Positions 14,101-21,585 of a stretch of 64,000 nucleotides of DNA are shown here, in pieces (position 1 is the first letter of the stretch; each line of letters begins with the position of its first letter). The DNA is taken from the NCBI GenBank assembly GCA_963730305.1, contig CAVSRB010000003.1, positions 682,001 through 746,000 of the forward strand, given 5' to 3'. The notes below the pieces were generated by a model. That model saw only the letters and a list, made by a program, of their open reading frames with translations, searched no databases and was not told the DNA's origin. Source of the stretch: CAMYMQ01 sp963730305 (GTDB lineage Bacteria; Pseudomonadota; Alphaproteobacteria; Bin65). Position numbers and translations under genes: made by a program.

Positions 14101-15550
14101 GCCGCCTTCTTGATCCGCTTTGTTTCCATCGATGGTCAAATCACTGATCGTTACTTCACCGCGGCGAACGAATATGGCGCCGCCTGCCGTGGCATTGTTC
14201 CCCGACACGATAGTGTCGTTGACCGTCAACGTGTCTGCATATGAAACGATCGCGCCGCCGCCGGTCGGAGAGTCGTTGGCAACGAGTGCACTGTCCTCAA
14301 TGGTTACATTTGTGCCACCCGCGGAAACCCGTACCGCCTGCTGGCCGTCGCAAATCACCAGATCTCGGAATGCGACAGCGCCTGCGCCCCCGACAGATAT
14401 TGAAGACGCGGGTATCGACCGTCCCGTCGTTGTCACTGTCGCCGGAGATGGTGACCGCGACAGGCCGCGTGGCGTCGTCCGCATCGAACGGTGATGCCCT
14501 CGATGGTCAGGTCGTCGGTGATCGTGAGCACCGAGCCAACCCGGATGACCACGCTCTCGTCCGTGAACACCGAGGCGTCGAAGGCGATGGTGTCGGGCGT
14601 CCGATTGGCATTTGCGCCATCTATTGCCTCGCGCAGCGCGGTGATCCCGTTGCCGGCGTTGCCGTCGTCCGCATCGCCGGTCGAGTTGGCGACGAAGCTC
14701 GCCAGCAACGCGCCGTAATCGTCCCGGGCCTGCGCGGACAGGACAGTGGCCGCCTCATCGTCCGGTCGCGACTTCGAGGTCCAGTTGCCGCCCAATGCGT
14801 CCGTGCCGGTATAGTCGACCGAAGCCGCCACGTCGGCGCCGGTCGCCTGGGCGACGGCATCGACGAAGGCCTGGCCGTCGCCGCCGAGCGCGACGTTCAG
14901 CGGTAGAGCAGGATGTCGGCGCCGTCGGCCAGGACGTGTCCCGGCTGGGCCAGCGCGCTCTGGTAGCTGGTGACGTTCGAGCCGTCGATCGACTGGCCGG
15001 CCTTCTTGATGGCGCCGTTCTTGCCCTCGGAGAAAATGTGCAGTTCGCGCACGTCGGTGCGCCCGGCGAGGATCTCCGTGATCTGGGCGATGCCGGTCCG
15101 GCTGGGGTCGAGGACGAAGACTTCGGCGTCGGAATCGACGCCGGCGAGGATCGTCTGGACGTCTTTCACGTCGGGATCGACGATAACGATCTTGCTGCCG
15201 TCGCGTTGTCGGGGCCGTGGGCGTTGCCCTGCTTGTCGCCGTTCTGGACCGCCGCCGGGGCATCGGCCGTGTGGTGGTCCGAGCCGTTGTTCTGGTTGTG
15301 GTCCTGCTGATGACCCTGGTCGTGGGACGGGTTGTCGTGGGCCGCATCGTTGGCCTGCGCCGCGGTGTCGACCATGGCGGCGTCGAGCAGGACCCGCGGG
15401 TTCGAGCGCCATGCGCATCGACCCGGCATGGCGGATGCCGGCGTGGCGCCGGGCGCTCAGGGCCCGGCCGACCGCCGTGCCCGGGCCAGCTTCGTCGGTA
15501 CGACGACGGTTGTGCCGCTTCGTCCAGCCGGGGATCGGACGTTTGGCCAT
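2190..15550 (-). CDS. Giant LEPR-XLL/DUF4347/CSLREA/cadherin-like repeat protein, probably type I secreted adhesin (many frameshifts)
   Basis: About 13.4 kb (roughly 4,450 residues if repaired). It starts at the ATG at 15550 with a GAGGGAG ribosome site. Order of modules: basic leader; LEPRVLLDAA motif (near 15373-15410); His/Gln/Asn-rich linker; DUF4347 (14765-15195); then four blocks, each beginning with a CSLREA-type motif (SLREAIANANANAG and variants at about 14560-14705, 11270-11405, 9545-9690, 8105-8250). Each block continues as right-handed beta-helix repeats (NSTITGN/NTTISGN) and ends in a GSPLIDAGSNA / DQRG / VDIGAVES segment. A beta-propeller lies at 12200-13340, cadherin/Ig-like repeats at about 2950-6480, and a unique C-terminus ends ...LAYSAGH. 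At least a dozen frame changes break it (e.g. near 15400, 15200, 14900, 14480, 13700, 12700, 12500, 12050, 10500, 8840, 7215, 6780, 6460, 6190, 5300, 5080, 4860, 4630, 2950). Neighbours encode TolC and HlyD proteins. Role in adhesion or biofilm is inferred. Confidence 0.8.
3780..5740 (-). repeat. Tandem 339-bp (113-residue) Ig/cadherin-like repeats
   Basis: Near-identical units encode VNDAPTGADNTITT, EDTAHTFAA, FGFSDVDTGDTLQAVRID, GTLQLSGVDVTAGQVIA, NLVYTPPADANGSG and FTFSVQDSAGAFDAAPN. Taking CACCTG (or GACCTG) just before GGTCACG as a marker, copies fall at 3931, 4270, 4609, 4952 and 5566. The spacing is 339, 339, 343 and then 614, so the last interval hides a divergent, damaged copy. The 4-base excess in the third interval coincides with a reading-frame break near 4860. 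High identity between units at the DNA level suggests recent duplication or gene conversion, and also makes assembly error likely here. Confidence 0.88.
12200..13340 (-). other. Beta-propeller (PD40/WD40-like) region inside the giant protein
   Basis: Six or more repeats of about 55-60 residues of the form S-x-DGRYVxFxSxAxxLVAGDTNGxxDVFVYDRxxGxxERVSV. The conserved GDTN and VYDR elements recur at regular spacing (blades begin near 13330, 13180, 13000, 12810, 12640 and 12440). This is the TolB/PD40-type propeller pattern. It sits between a beta-helix block and a cadherin-like domain. Breaks near 12735, 12455 and 12200 interrupt it. Confidence 0.75.
14765..15195 (-). other. DUF4347 domain of the giant protein
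   Basis: Pieced across a break near 14900, this reads IVIVDPDVKDVQTILAG, then RELHIFSEGKNGAIK, GADILLYGCNVALGGDGQ (the break falls at YG/C), FVDAVAQATGADVAAS, and VDYTGTDALGGNW. This is the recognisable pattern of DUF4347, a fold with a caspase-like core (a His and a G-C-N motif) at the N-terminus of very large surface proteins. The usual SHG motif is SEG here, so the His two residues before Ser is kept but the glycine-rich turn differs. Whether it has any peptidase activity is unknown. Confidence 0.75.
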
Positions 15551-15961
15551 ATACCGCTACTCCCTCTCGCGACGGCGGCCGCCCCGCGGTCACCGGACCC
15601 GAAGGGAGACGTCCGACGGTGCGGCGTGCCACCTGTCAGTTCCGGTCGCCGCCAACGACGACCGGTCGCTTCGTGTCGCAGGTGCGGGCCGGCGTCGGCC
15701 GGAGCCGCTTGCGGACGCTCTCGCGCCCCGCTCCTGCTGCGATCGCCAGGTTCCCCTTGGGCACCCCGGTCTGTTCTTGGTGTCGGACGCTGCACGGTGC
15801 GGTGGCATCGGCCCGGCGCGAAAACGACCCAAACGATCAGCCCCCGATCGCTTCCACCCTCGGATATGTCGTAAGGTAAAAAATAAGTAAAATCGCATTT
15901 CCCGATACTCCCTATCGGCTATCCTGATATTGCACGAAGGCCAAAGGGAACCGCCGGCAGG
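15551..15961. other. Divergent intergenic region between giant protein gene and LysR gene
   Basis: This 411-base gap must hold the promoters of both the minus-strand giant gene and the plus-strand LysR pair. The left 300 bases are GC-rich with no gene I can support. The right 80 bases become AT-richer (runs such as AAAAAATAAG) and contain a LysR-type dyad, listed separately. I do not see a convincing pair of -35/-10 boxes for either direction. Confidence 0.5.
15902..15918. promoter_or_regulatory. LysR-type operator dyad
   Basis: CCGATA-CTCCC-TATCGG is a perfect 6-bp inverted repeat with a 5-base spacer. It contains the T-N-A dyad form typical of LysR-family binding sites and lies 44 bases upstream of the first LysR start. 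Autoregulation by one or both LysR proteins is inferred from position only. Confidence 0.5.
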
Positions 15962-16945
15962 ATGCTTCCAAAAAACGTCGATCTTAACCTTTTGCAGGTT
16001 TTCCACGCGGTCTACGGCGCCCGCAGCGTCAGCGCGGCAGCCCAGGGTCTGGGGGTAAGTCAGCCTTCGGTGAGCGGCGCCCTGGCTCGGCTGCGCGAAA
16101 TCTTCGACGACCCGCTGTTCCTGAGGGCGCCGGGCGGCGTCACGCCCACCGCGCGCGCCGACGCGATCGCGGGTCCGGTGCACCAGGCGCTCCGACGCCT
16201 GACCGATGCCCTGACCGAAGACACCGGGTTCGACCCTCGCGACGTGACGACCGAATTCCGGATGACCATGATCGATCCGCTCGAACCGTTGATGACGCGG
16301 CGGCTGTCGCGCGCGGCGCAGGACGAGATGCCCGGCCTGAAGGTCCAGTTCCTGTCGGTATACGGCTCGGATTTCCTGGCCGACCTGTTCAGCGGGCGTA
16401 GCCACGTGGCCATGCATTACTTTCAAAGAAGGGTGCCGCAGATCCGTGCCGAGCCGCTGATCACGGCCAAGCTGGTGTGCGTCGCGCGCCGTGGCTGGGT
16501 CGAGCGCAACGGGCCGCTGGACCGCGCCGCCTTCGATCGGGCCCCCTGCACCGCGTTGACCCAGAGCCTGCGCGCGTCGACCAACCTGGACCGGCTCTTG
16601 GCCGGACAGGGGAGCTACCGGCCGATCATCTGCGAGACGACCGGGTTCTGGTCAATGGCCAATCTGGTCAGCACGACAGATTTGATCGCGCTGATGCCGC
16701 GCTTTTACGTCGAACAGGTCCAGGAGGCGTTCGACCTGGTGCAGATCCCCTGTCCATACGATCTCCCCGACGAAACGCTCTTTCTGCACTGGCATGAGCG
16801 GAACGAGAACGACCCGGTCCAGAAATGGCTGCGCGACCTGTGCTTCGAGGCGGTTCGGGAGAGCGTCGACGCGATCGAACGCCCGGGCGACGGCGCGGCG
16901 GAAGATGATGCCGTGGAGCATGATGCCGCGGAGGGCCGCCCATGA
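15962..16945 (+). CDS. LysR-family transcriptional regulator (first of a tandem pair)
   Basis: A 327-residue one-component regulator. The N-terminal winged helix-turn-helix (residues 6-65: DLNLLQVFHAVYGARSVSAA, then LGVSQPSVSGALARLR) is of the NodD/SyrM-like LysR type. The effector-binding domain follows from about residue 95 to 305. The start is the ATG directly before LPKNVDLNLL. It ends in an acidic tail (DGAAEDDAVEHDAAEG) not usual for the family. The next LysR gene overlaps its stop by 4 bases, so they are co-transcribed. The effector is unknown; the convergent MFS transporter downstream is a possible target. Confidence 0.93.
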   Translation: MLPKNVDLNLLQVFHAVYGARSVSAAAQGLGVSQPSVSGALARLREIFDDPLFLRAPGGVTPTARADAIAGPVHQALRRLTDALTEDTGFDPRDVTTEFRMTMIDPLEPLMTRRLSRAAQDEMPGLKVQFLSVYGSDFLADLFSGRSHVAMHYFQRRVPQIRAEPLITAKLVCVARRGWVERNGPLDRAAFDRAPCTALTQSLRASTNLDRLLAGQGSYRPIICETTGFWSMANLVSTTDLIALMPRFYVEQVQEAFDLVQIPCPYDLPDETLFLHWHERNENDPVQKWLRDLCFEAVRESVDAIERPGDGAAEDDAVEHDAAEGRP

Positions 16946-17898
16946 AGTCCTCCAGCATCGACCTGAACCTCCTGCGCATCTTCGAGACGGTGTTCGACGA
17001 GCGCAACGTCAGCCGCGCCGCCGAACGGCTGGGCTTGAGCCAGCCGGCGGTGAGCGGCGCGCTCGCCCGGCTGAGCAAACAGATCGGCGAGCCGCTGTTC
17101 CAGCGCGCCCAAGGCGGCGTCATCCCGACACCGCGTGCCCAACGCCTGATCGGCCCGGTTCGGGACGCGCTCCACGCCCTGCGCAGCACGGTCGCTCAAG
17201 GCGAAACGGACAAGACGTCCGCCACGGCGCGGCGCTTCCGGATCGGCATGTTCGGCATGGCGGAGCCCGCGCTGCTGCCGCACGTCATCCGGACCATCAT
17301 GGACGAGTCGCTCGACGTCGTCCTCGACATCGTGGCGGCCGTAATCGCCGACCCCGCGGCCGAGCTGACAGCCGGCACGCTCGACCTGATGTTCCATCTG
17401 CGTCCCGTCGACAACGACGAGATCATCACGCAGCCGCTGCGGCCGACGCCATTCGTTTGCGTGACCCGGCCGGGCTGGACCGACAGCAATGGCCCGTTGG
17501 ACGCAGCCGCCCTGGCAGGCGCGTTTCAGGTCCAGATCGTGGTGCCCGAGGCGCTGGCGACAGGTGAAGGCCTGTCAGACATCACGCGGCTGGCGCCCGA
17601 AGATCACGTCAAGTTCAAAGTCACCAAGGGGTGGAGCGTGCCCAATGTCGTCGCGGTGAGCGACCTCGTCGCAATCCTGCCGCTCGCCTTCGCCAGCGTG
17701 TGCGCGCCGCGCTTCGGGCTGGAGATTCATCCGCTTCCGGTCGACGTCCGTTTCCCGGTGCACCACATGTCGTGGCACCGGCGGGTGGACAACGATCCGC
17801 TGCATGCGCGACTGCGGGGGATGTTCATCGACGCGATCGAACGCTTCGGACCGGCGACGCCGCCCCGGTCCGCCCAGTCCGAGTTGGCCGGACGCTGA
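16942..17898 (+). CDS. LysR-family transcriptional regulator (second of a tandem pair)
   Basis: A 318-residue LysR protein with the same DNA-binding region pattern as its neighbour (DLNLLRIFETVFDERNVSRA, then LGLSQPAVSGALARLSK). The effector domain spans about 90-300. The start ATG overlaps the upstream stop (ATGA), indicating translational coupling. The two proteins are clearly paralogous (shared DLNLL..F..V, SQP.VSGALARL, PLF.RA.GGV.PT.RA and a matching W....VDNDP/NENDP C-terminal motif), so they probably arose by tandem duplication. They could act as heteromers or in sequence; that is inference. Confidence 0.93.
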   Translation: MKSSSIDLNLLRIFETVFDERNVSRAAERLGLSQPAVSGALARLSKQIGEPLFQRAQGGVIPTPRAQRLIGPVRDALHALRSTVAQGETDKTSATARRFRIGMFGMAEPALLPHVIRTIMDESLDVVLDIVAAVIADPAAELTAGTLDLMFHLRPVDNDEIITQPLRPTPFVCVTRPGWTDSNGPLDAAALAGAFQVQIVVPEALATGEGLSDITRLAPEDHVKFKVTKGWSVPNVVAVSDLVAILPLAFASVCAPRFGLEIHPLPVDVRFPVHHMSWHRRVDNDPLHARLRGMFIDAIERFGPATPPRSAQSELAGR

Positions 17899-17903
17899 GT
17901 GCG

Positions 17904-19160
17904 CTACCCGGTGCGCTGATCCGCGGCTCCCGGTGGCATGGACGCAGGGATCCCGCGCGATAGCGCCCGCCCGGCCAGGAAGAAGTGGAACGCCGCCCAG
18001 AGCCCGAGTAGCTGGAGGAGCACGATGGCGTAACGGAGCCCGTCGCCACCGTCGAACAACAGGTCGCTCAGCGCGCCGACGAGCACCGGTCCCAGCCCCA
18101 GCCCGACCAGGTTGATGGTGAACAGCAGGACCGCCGAAGCGACCGGGCGCAGCCGCGGTTCGGTCCGGTCGTGCAGGACCGAGATCATCGGTCCGAGGAA
18201 CACGGCGCCGAACACCGTCGCCAGCACGAAGGCGGCGAGCACGGGTACGGTCGTGTCCGACAGCAGGAAAAAGAACATGAACGGCTTGCCAACGAGGATC
18301 GCCGCCGCCAGTACCCAGCAGTACCAGCGTCGGTCGCGGCGCGCCAACCGGTCCGCCAGCAGGCCGCCGGCGAAGGTTCCGGCCGCGCCGATCAATCCGA
18401 TGACGACGGCGAGGTAGATGCCGACGACCTTCAGCGGCAGATCGTGCACGCGGATCAGGTAGGTCGGCGTCCAGGCGAGTAGGCCATAGATGACGGTGGT
18501 ATTCAGGGCCGCACCGGCGATCACGTGACGCAGGCCGGGATCGCGCCACAGGTGCGACAGCGTCGGGCGCAGCAGCGACGTTCTCCCCGGCGGCACGCTA
18601 CCGTCGTCGGCGCCGGATTCGCGTAGCGGTTCGGGCACGGTCCGGAGCACGACGGCCATGATCAGGCCCGGGATGCCGGCGACGATGAACGCCCAGCGCC
18701 AGCCGAACGATGACGCCACGATGGCGCCGACCATCATGGCCGTGAAGAATCCCAAGTTGGCGCCGGCCGAATAGAAGGCCATCGCGCCGGCGCGCCGCCC
18801 TTCGGGATAGAGGTCGGAAATCATCGAATGCGAGGGTGCTGTGCCGCCCGCCTCGCCGATGCCGACCCCGAACCGGGCCAGCGCGAGCTGCCAGAAATTC
18901 TGCGCGAAGCCGCAGGCCAGGGTCAACGCGCTCCACACGACGAGCGCCACGGTGATGATGTTGCGCCGGTTGCGTCGTGCCGCCAACAGCGCGATCGGGA
19001 TGCCCATGACGGCATAGATGCCGCCGAACACGATGCCGGACAGAAAACCGAGCTGGAGGTCGCTCAGCATCAAATCGAGCTTGATCCGCTCGAGCAGGAT
19101 GGCGAGCAGGTGTCGGTCGAAGTGGTTGAACGCGCCGACCAGCATGAGGACGACCAACAC
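17904..19160 (-). CDS. MFS transporter, spinster/hexuronate-like
   Basis: An MFS permease with about 12 hydrophobic segments. The first-half signature (LVGAFNHFDRHLLAILLERI, then LLAARRNRR) and the second-half counterpart (GGLLADRLARRDRRW) are visible. FNHFDRHLL in TM1 is typical of Spinster-like and related anion/sugar-acid MFS proteins. The annotated start is a GTG at 19160, but the frame stays open and protein-like upstream (ETSVPVVASRRRY). A GGAGGGAGAG ribosome site lies near 19190-19205, with ACG where an ATG would be expected, so the true start is probably about 13 codons earlier. It converges on the LysR pair with a 5-base gap. The substrate is unknown. Confidence 0.88.
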   Translation of the reverse strand: MLVVLMLVGAFNHFDRHLLAILLERIKLDLMLSDLQLGFLSGIVFGGIYAVMGIPIALLAARRNRRNIITVALVVWSALTLACGFAQNFWQLALARFGVGIGEAGGTAPSHSMISDLYPEGRRAGAMAFYSAGANLGFFTAMMVGAIVASSFGWRWAFIVAGIPGLIMAVVLRTVPEPLRESGADDGSVPPGRTSLLRPTLSHLWRDPGLRHVIAGAALNTTVIYGLLAWTPTYLIRVHDLPLKVVGIYLAVVIGLIGAAGTFAGGLLADRLARRDRRWYCWVLAAAILVGKPFMFFFLLSDTTVPVLAAFVLATVFGAVFLGPMISVLHDRTEPRLRPVASAVLLFTINLVGLGLGPVLVGALSDLLFDGGDGLRYAIVLLQLLGLWAAFHFFLAGRALSRGIPASMPPGAADQRTG

Positions 19161-19400
19161 GTACCGCCGCCGGCTGGCGACGACCGGGACGGACGTCTCT
19201 CCCTCCGGATCCTCCGACGAACTCAGATGCAGCCACGCCGCGCTTCACAGACCCCCCGAGCTCGCAATGGTTGCCGCATGTTAGCGACCTCGGGCGAGGC
19301 TGGATACCGGGCCCCCGATCACAATCGGTCCAGGAGGCGTGACGCGGCGCCGGCGGTGATCCGCCGGCCGGCGCAAGGGGCAGAACCGGACGAAGGAAAA

Positions 19401-19475
19401 TGGTGGGCGCGGCTGGGATTGAACCAGCGACCCCTACGATGTCAACGTAGTGCTCTCCCGCTGAGCTACGCGCCC
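19401..19475 (-). tRNA. tRNA-Val (anticodon GAC)
   Basis: On the minus strand this folds as a complete cloverleaf: acceptor GGGCGCG paired with CGCGCCC plus discriminator A and an encoded CCA; D arm GCTC/GAGC; anticodon stem CTACG/CGTAG around the loop TTGACAT (anticodon GAC, reading GUC); T arm GCTGG/CCAGC around TTCAATC. Length is 75 nt with CCA. No integrase or element is attached to its 3' end here. Confidence 0.97.
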
Positions 19476-19677
19476 CGCGCGGGGCCCCGTGGGGGCCCGG
19501 CGTCAAGAGCCGGTCATATTGCGCATATCGCCCGGCAATTCAAGCCCGACGTCCGGCCCGCGCGGCAACGCACGCTCCGCTGCGGCAAACGCACCGCGGG
19601 CCACGCCTCTGCGCCGGGCAGGCCTGCGGCGTCGCGGGGTGACAAGGCTCCGGCGATGGGCTAATCAGAATTCCAGT

Positions 19678-20586
19678 ATGGACGCACAACCGCTCAACGA
19701 TGCCGCCGCGGCCGGGCCGGTCGCGTCCGCGAACCGGGCCTATGACATCCTCTATCCGGTCGACCAGACGGCACCGGTCGTCTTCGCGTCGCCGCACAGC
19801 GGGATCGACTACCTGCCCGAGTTCCGGGCGCAGTCCAAGCTCGACCCGCTGACCCTGCGCAAGTCCGAGGACAGCTTCGTCGACGAGCTGTTCGCCGCCG
19901 CGCCGCGCCACGGCGCGCCGCTGATCCGGGCCTTGTTCCCGCGCGCCTACGTCGACCCCAACCGCGAGCCGTTCGAGCTCGACCCGGCGATGTTCGCCGA
20001 CCCCCTGCCCGACTACGTCAACGCCGGATCGCCGCGGGTCGCCGCCGGGCTGGGCACGGTCGCCAAGCTGGTCTGCTCGGGCGCCGAGATCTACGAAGCG
20101 AAGCTGCGCTTCGACGACGCGCTGCGCCGGGTCGACACCTACTACCGCCCCTATCACGCCGCGCTCCAGCAGCTCATCGACGCCACCGTCGAGCGGTTCG
20201 GCAGCTGCGTGCTGATCGACTGCCATTCGATGCCCTCGATCGGCGGCCCGATGGACGCCGACCCGGGCCGGCGCCGGGTCGACTTCGTGCTCGGCGACTG
20301 CCACGGCGTGTCGTGCGACCGCCGCCTGACCGACCTCGCCCGCGAGACGCTGGCGCGCAGCGGCTACGTCGTCAAACGCAACCTGCCCTATGCCGGCGGC
20401 TTCACCACCCGGCACTACGGCAAGCCGGCCAACCACGTCCACGCGCTGCAGATCGAGATCAACCGCGCGCTCTACATGGACGAGGACAGCTTCGAGCGGC
20501 GCCCCTATTTCGGCCGCCTCGCCGACCACCTGACCGAACTGGTCTCGGTGCTGACCGCCATCCGCCCGGAGGCGCTGGCGGCATGA
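19678..20586 (+). CDS. N-formylglutamate amidohydrolase family protein
   Basis: A 302-residue zinc-dependent amidohydrolase of the HutG/N-formylglutamate deformylase family. This family hydrolyses N-formyl-L-glutamate in histidine catabolism or related N-acyl substrates. Recognisable elements are FASPHSG (residues 37-43), the KSEDSFVDELF segment, PNREPFELDP, YRPYHAAL, LIDCHSMPS (a metal-binding His region) and TTRHYGKP. The start is the ATG at 19678. The next gene overlaps it by 4 bases. No other hut genes are nearby, so the physiological substrate is uncertain. Confidence 0.88.
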   Translation: MDAQPLNDAAAAGPVASANRAYDILYPVDQTAPVVFASPHSGIDYLPEFRAQSKLDPLTLRKSEDSFVDELFAAAPRHGAPLIRALFPRAYVDPNREPFELDPAMFADPLPDYVNAGSPRVAAGLGTVAKLVCSGAEIYEAKLRFDDALRRVDTYYRPYHAALQQLIDATVERFGSCVLIDCHSMPSIGGPMDADPGRRRVDFVLGDCHGVSCDRRLTDLARETLARSGYVVKRNLPYAGGFTTRHYGKPANHVHALQIEINRALYMDEDSFERRPYFGRLADHLTELVSVLTAIRPEALAA

Positions 20587-21176
20587 CCGGGGCCACCGCC
20601 GCCGGCACGGCCGGCGCGGCTGCGGCCGCGACGGCGGTTTTCGTGCGGGATGCGACCGAGGCCGACGTCCCCGCGATCCACGCCGTCTACGCCCACCACG
20701 TCGAGCACGGCTCCGGCTCGTTCGAGCTCGCCCCGCCGGCGCTGGCCGAGATGGCCCGCCGCCGCGCCGAGATCGTCGGCAAGGGCATGCCCTATCTGGT
20801 CGCGGTCGAGGACGGCGGCGGGGACGCGCGGGTGCTCGGCTTCGCCTACGCCGCGCCCTACCGGCCGCGGGCGGCCTACCGCTACACCGTCGAGGACTCG
20901 GTCTACGTCGCGCCGGACGCGATCGGCCGCGGTGTCGGCGCGGTCCTGCTCGAGGCGTTGATCGAGACCTGCACCCGGCTCGGCTTCCGCCAGATGGTCG
21001 CGGTGATCGGCGATTCGGAGAACCGGCGGTCGATCCGCCTGCACGAGAAGGCGGGCTTCGCCCGCGCCGGCACGCTGCACGCGGTCGGCTACAAGTTCGA
21101 GCGCTGGGTCGACAGCGTCACCATGCAGCGGGCCCTGGGCCCGGGCAGCGACACCCAGCCGCCGCCGATCGACTAG
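20583..21176 (+). CDS. GNAT-family N-acetyltransferase (phosphinothricin acetyltransferase-like)
   Basis: A 197-residue GNAT enzyme. After an Ala-rich leader, VRDATEADVPAIHAVYAHHV is the typical Pat/YncA beginning. YVAPDAIGRGVGAVLLEALI holds the acetyl-CoA pyrophosphate-binding motif, and NRRSIRLHEKAGFARAG is the conserved C-terminal motif. Family members acetylate small amines such as phosphinothricin, methionine sulfone or sulfoximine. Its ATG overlaps the upstream stop, so it is translated with the amidohydrolase gene. The natural substrate is not evident. Confidence 0.92.
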   Translation: MTGATAAGTAGAAAAATAVFVRDATEADVPAIHAVYAHHVEHGSGSFELAPPALAEMARRRAEIVGKGMPYLVAVEDGGGDARVLGFAYAAPYRPRAAYRYTVEDSVYVAPDAIGRGVGAVLLEALIETCTRLGFRQMVAVIGDSENRRSIRLHEKAGFARAGTLHAVGYKFERWVDSVTMQRALGPGSDTQPPPID

Positions 21177-21232
21177 GCGGCCGCACACCCGCAGCTGGCC
21201 GGCCATCGCGGCCGCGCCACCGGACATTGCAC

Positions 21233-21261
21233 AAAAAAAAGGGCCGCGCGCGGCGCGGCCC
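21233..21261 (-). terminator. Rho-independent terminator (minus strand)
   Basis: A perfect 9-bp stem GGGCCGCGC / GCGCGGCCC with a 3-base loop (21241-21261) is followed on the minus strand by eight T (21240-21233). It ends the candidate sRNA and cannot serve the plus-strand acetyltransferase, whose side carries the A-run. Confidence 0.85.
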
Positions 21262-21341
21262 AAGTCTAGGGAGGAAACGCCCAAGAAGTGCAAGGCGACA
21301 TATTACGACCGACAGAACCGGCCGCATGGGCGTATGTCGCA
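21233..21341 (-). ncRNA. Candidate MmgR/ar8-family small RNA
   Basis: The gap between the acetyltransferase and the Mla operon holds no convincing gene but has sRNA structure on the minus strand. It contains the unpaired 10-mer UUUCCUCCCU (complement of 21268-21277), which I recall as the conserved motif of alphaproteobacterial MmgR (ar8) RNAs. The motif sits between an upstream stem (CGCCCA 21327-21332 with TGGGCG 21278-21283) and a strong intrinsic terminator ending in eight U. The surrounding DNA is AT-richer and has TGC/GCA-rich stretches (e.g. 21339-21350, 21460-21473). In Sinorhizobium MmgR restrains polyhydroxybutyrate storage. The 5' end is estimated; no clear promoter was found. Confidence 0.55.
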
Positions 21342-21585
21342 CTGCACAATATGACACCGAGCACACCAGGAATCAAACAAAAATTATCGTCCAATTGACC
21401 AAGCTTGCCCCCGATACCCAAAGAAAACCGGATAATCGCGACCTTTCGACGCGCAATGCTGCGTTGCACAACCCTCCGGGCACGGACAATTCATTGGTCA
21501 GTTGCATGACATGCGATGATTGGCAGGCGTCCCGAATAGCCGCTATGACTGTCCACCGGGGTGTTTCTTCGGGTAGTGAGCGTGC

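Noticed and set aside
497..15550. Long plus-strand open frames across the giant gene region
   Set aside because: They read as Val/Gly/Asp/Arg-rich antisense shadows without any recognisable domain, while the minus strand gives clear domains.
19401..19475. tRNA-Val as an integration site of a genomic island
   Set aside because: No integrase, no direct repeat of the tRNA 3' end and no composition break were seen next to it.
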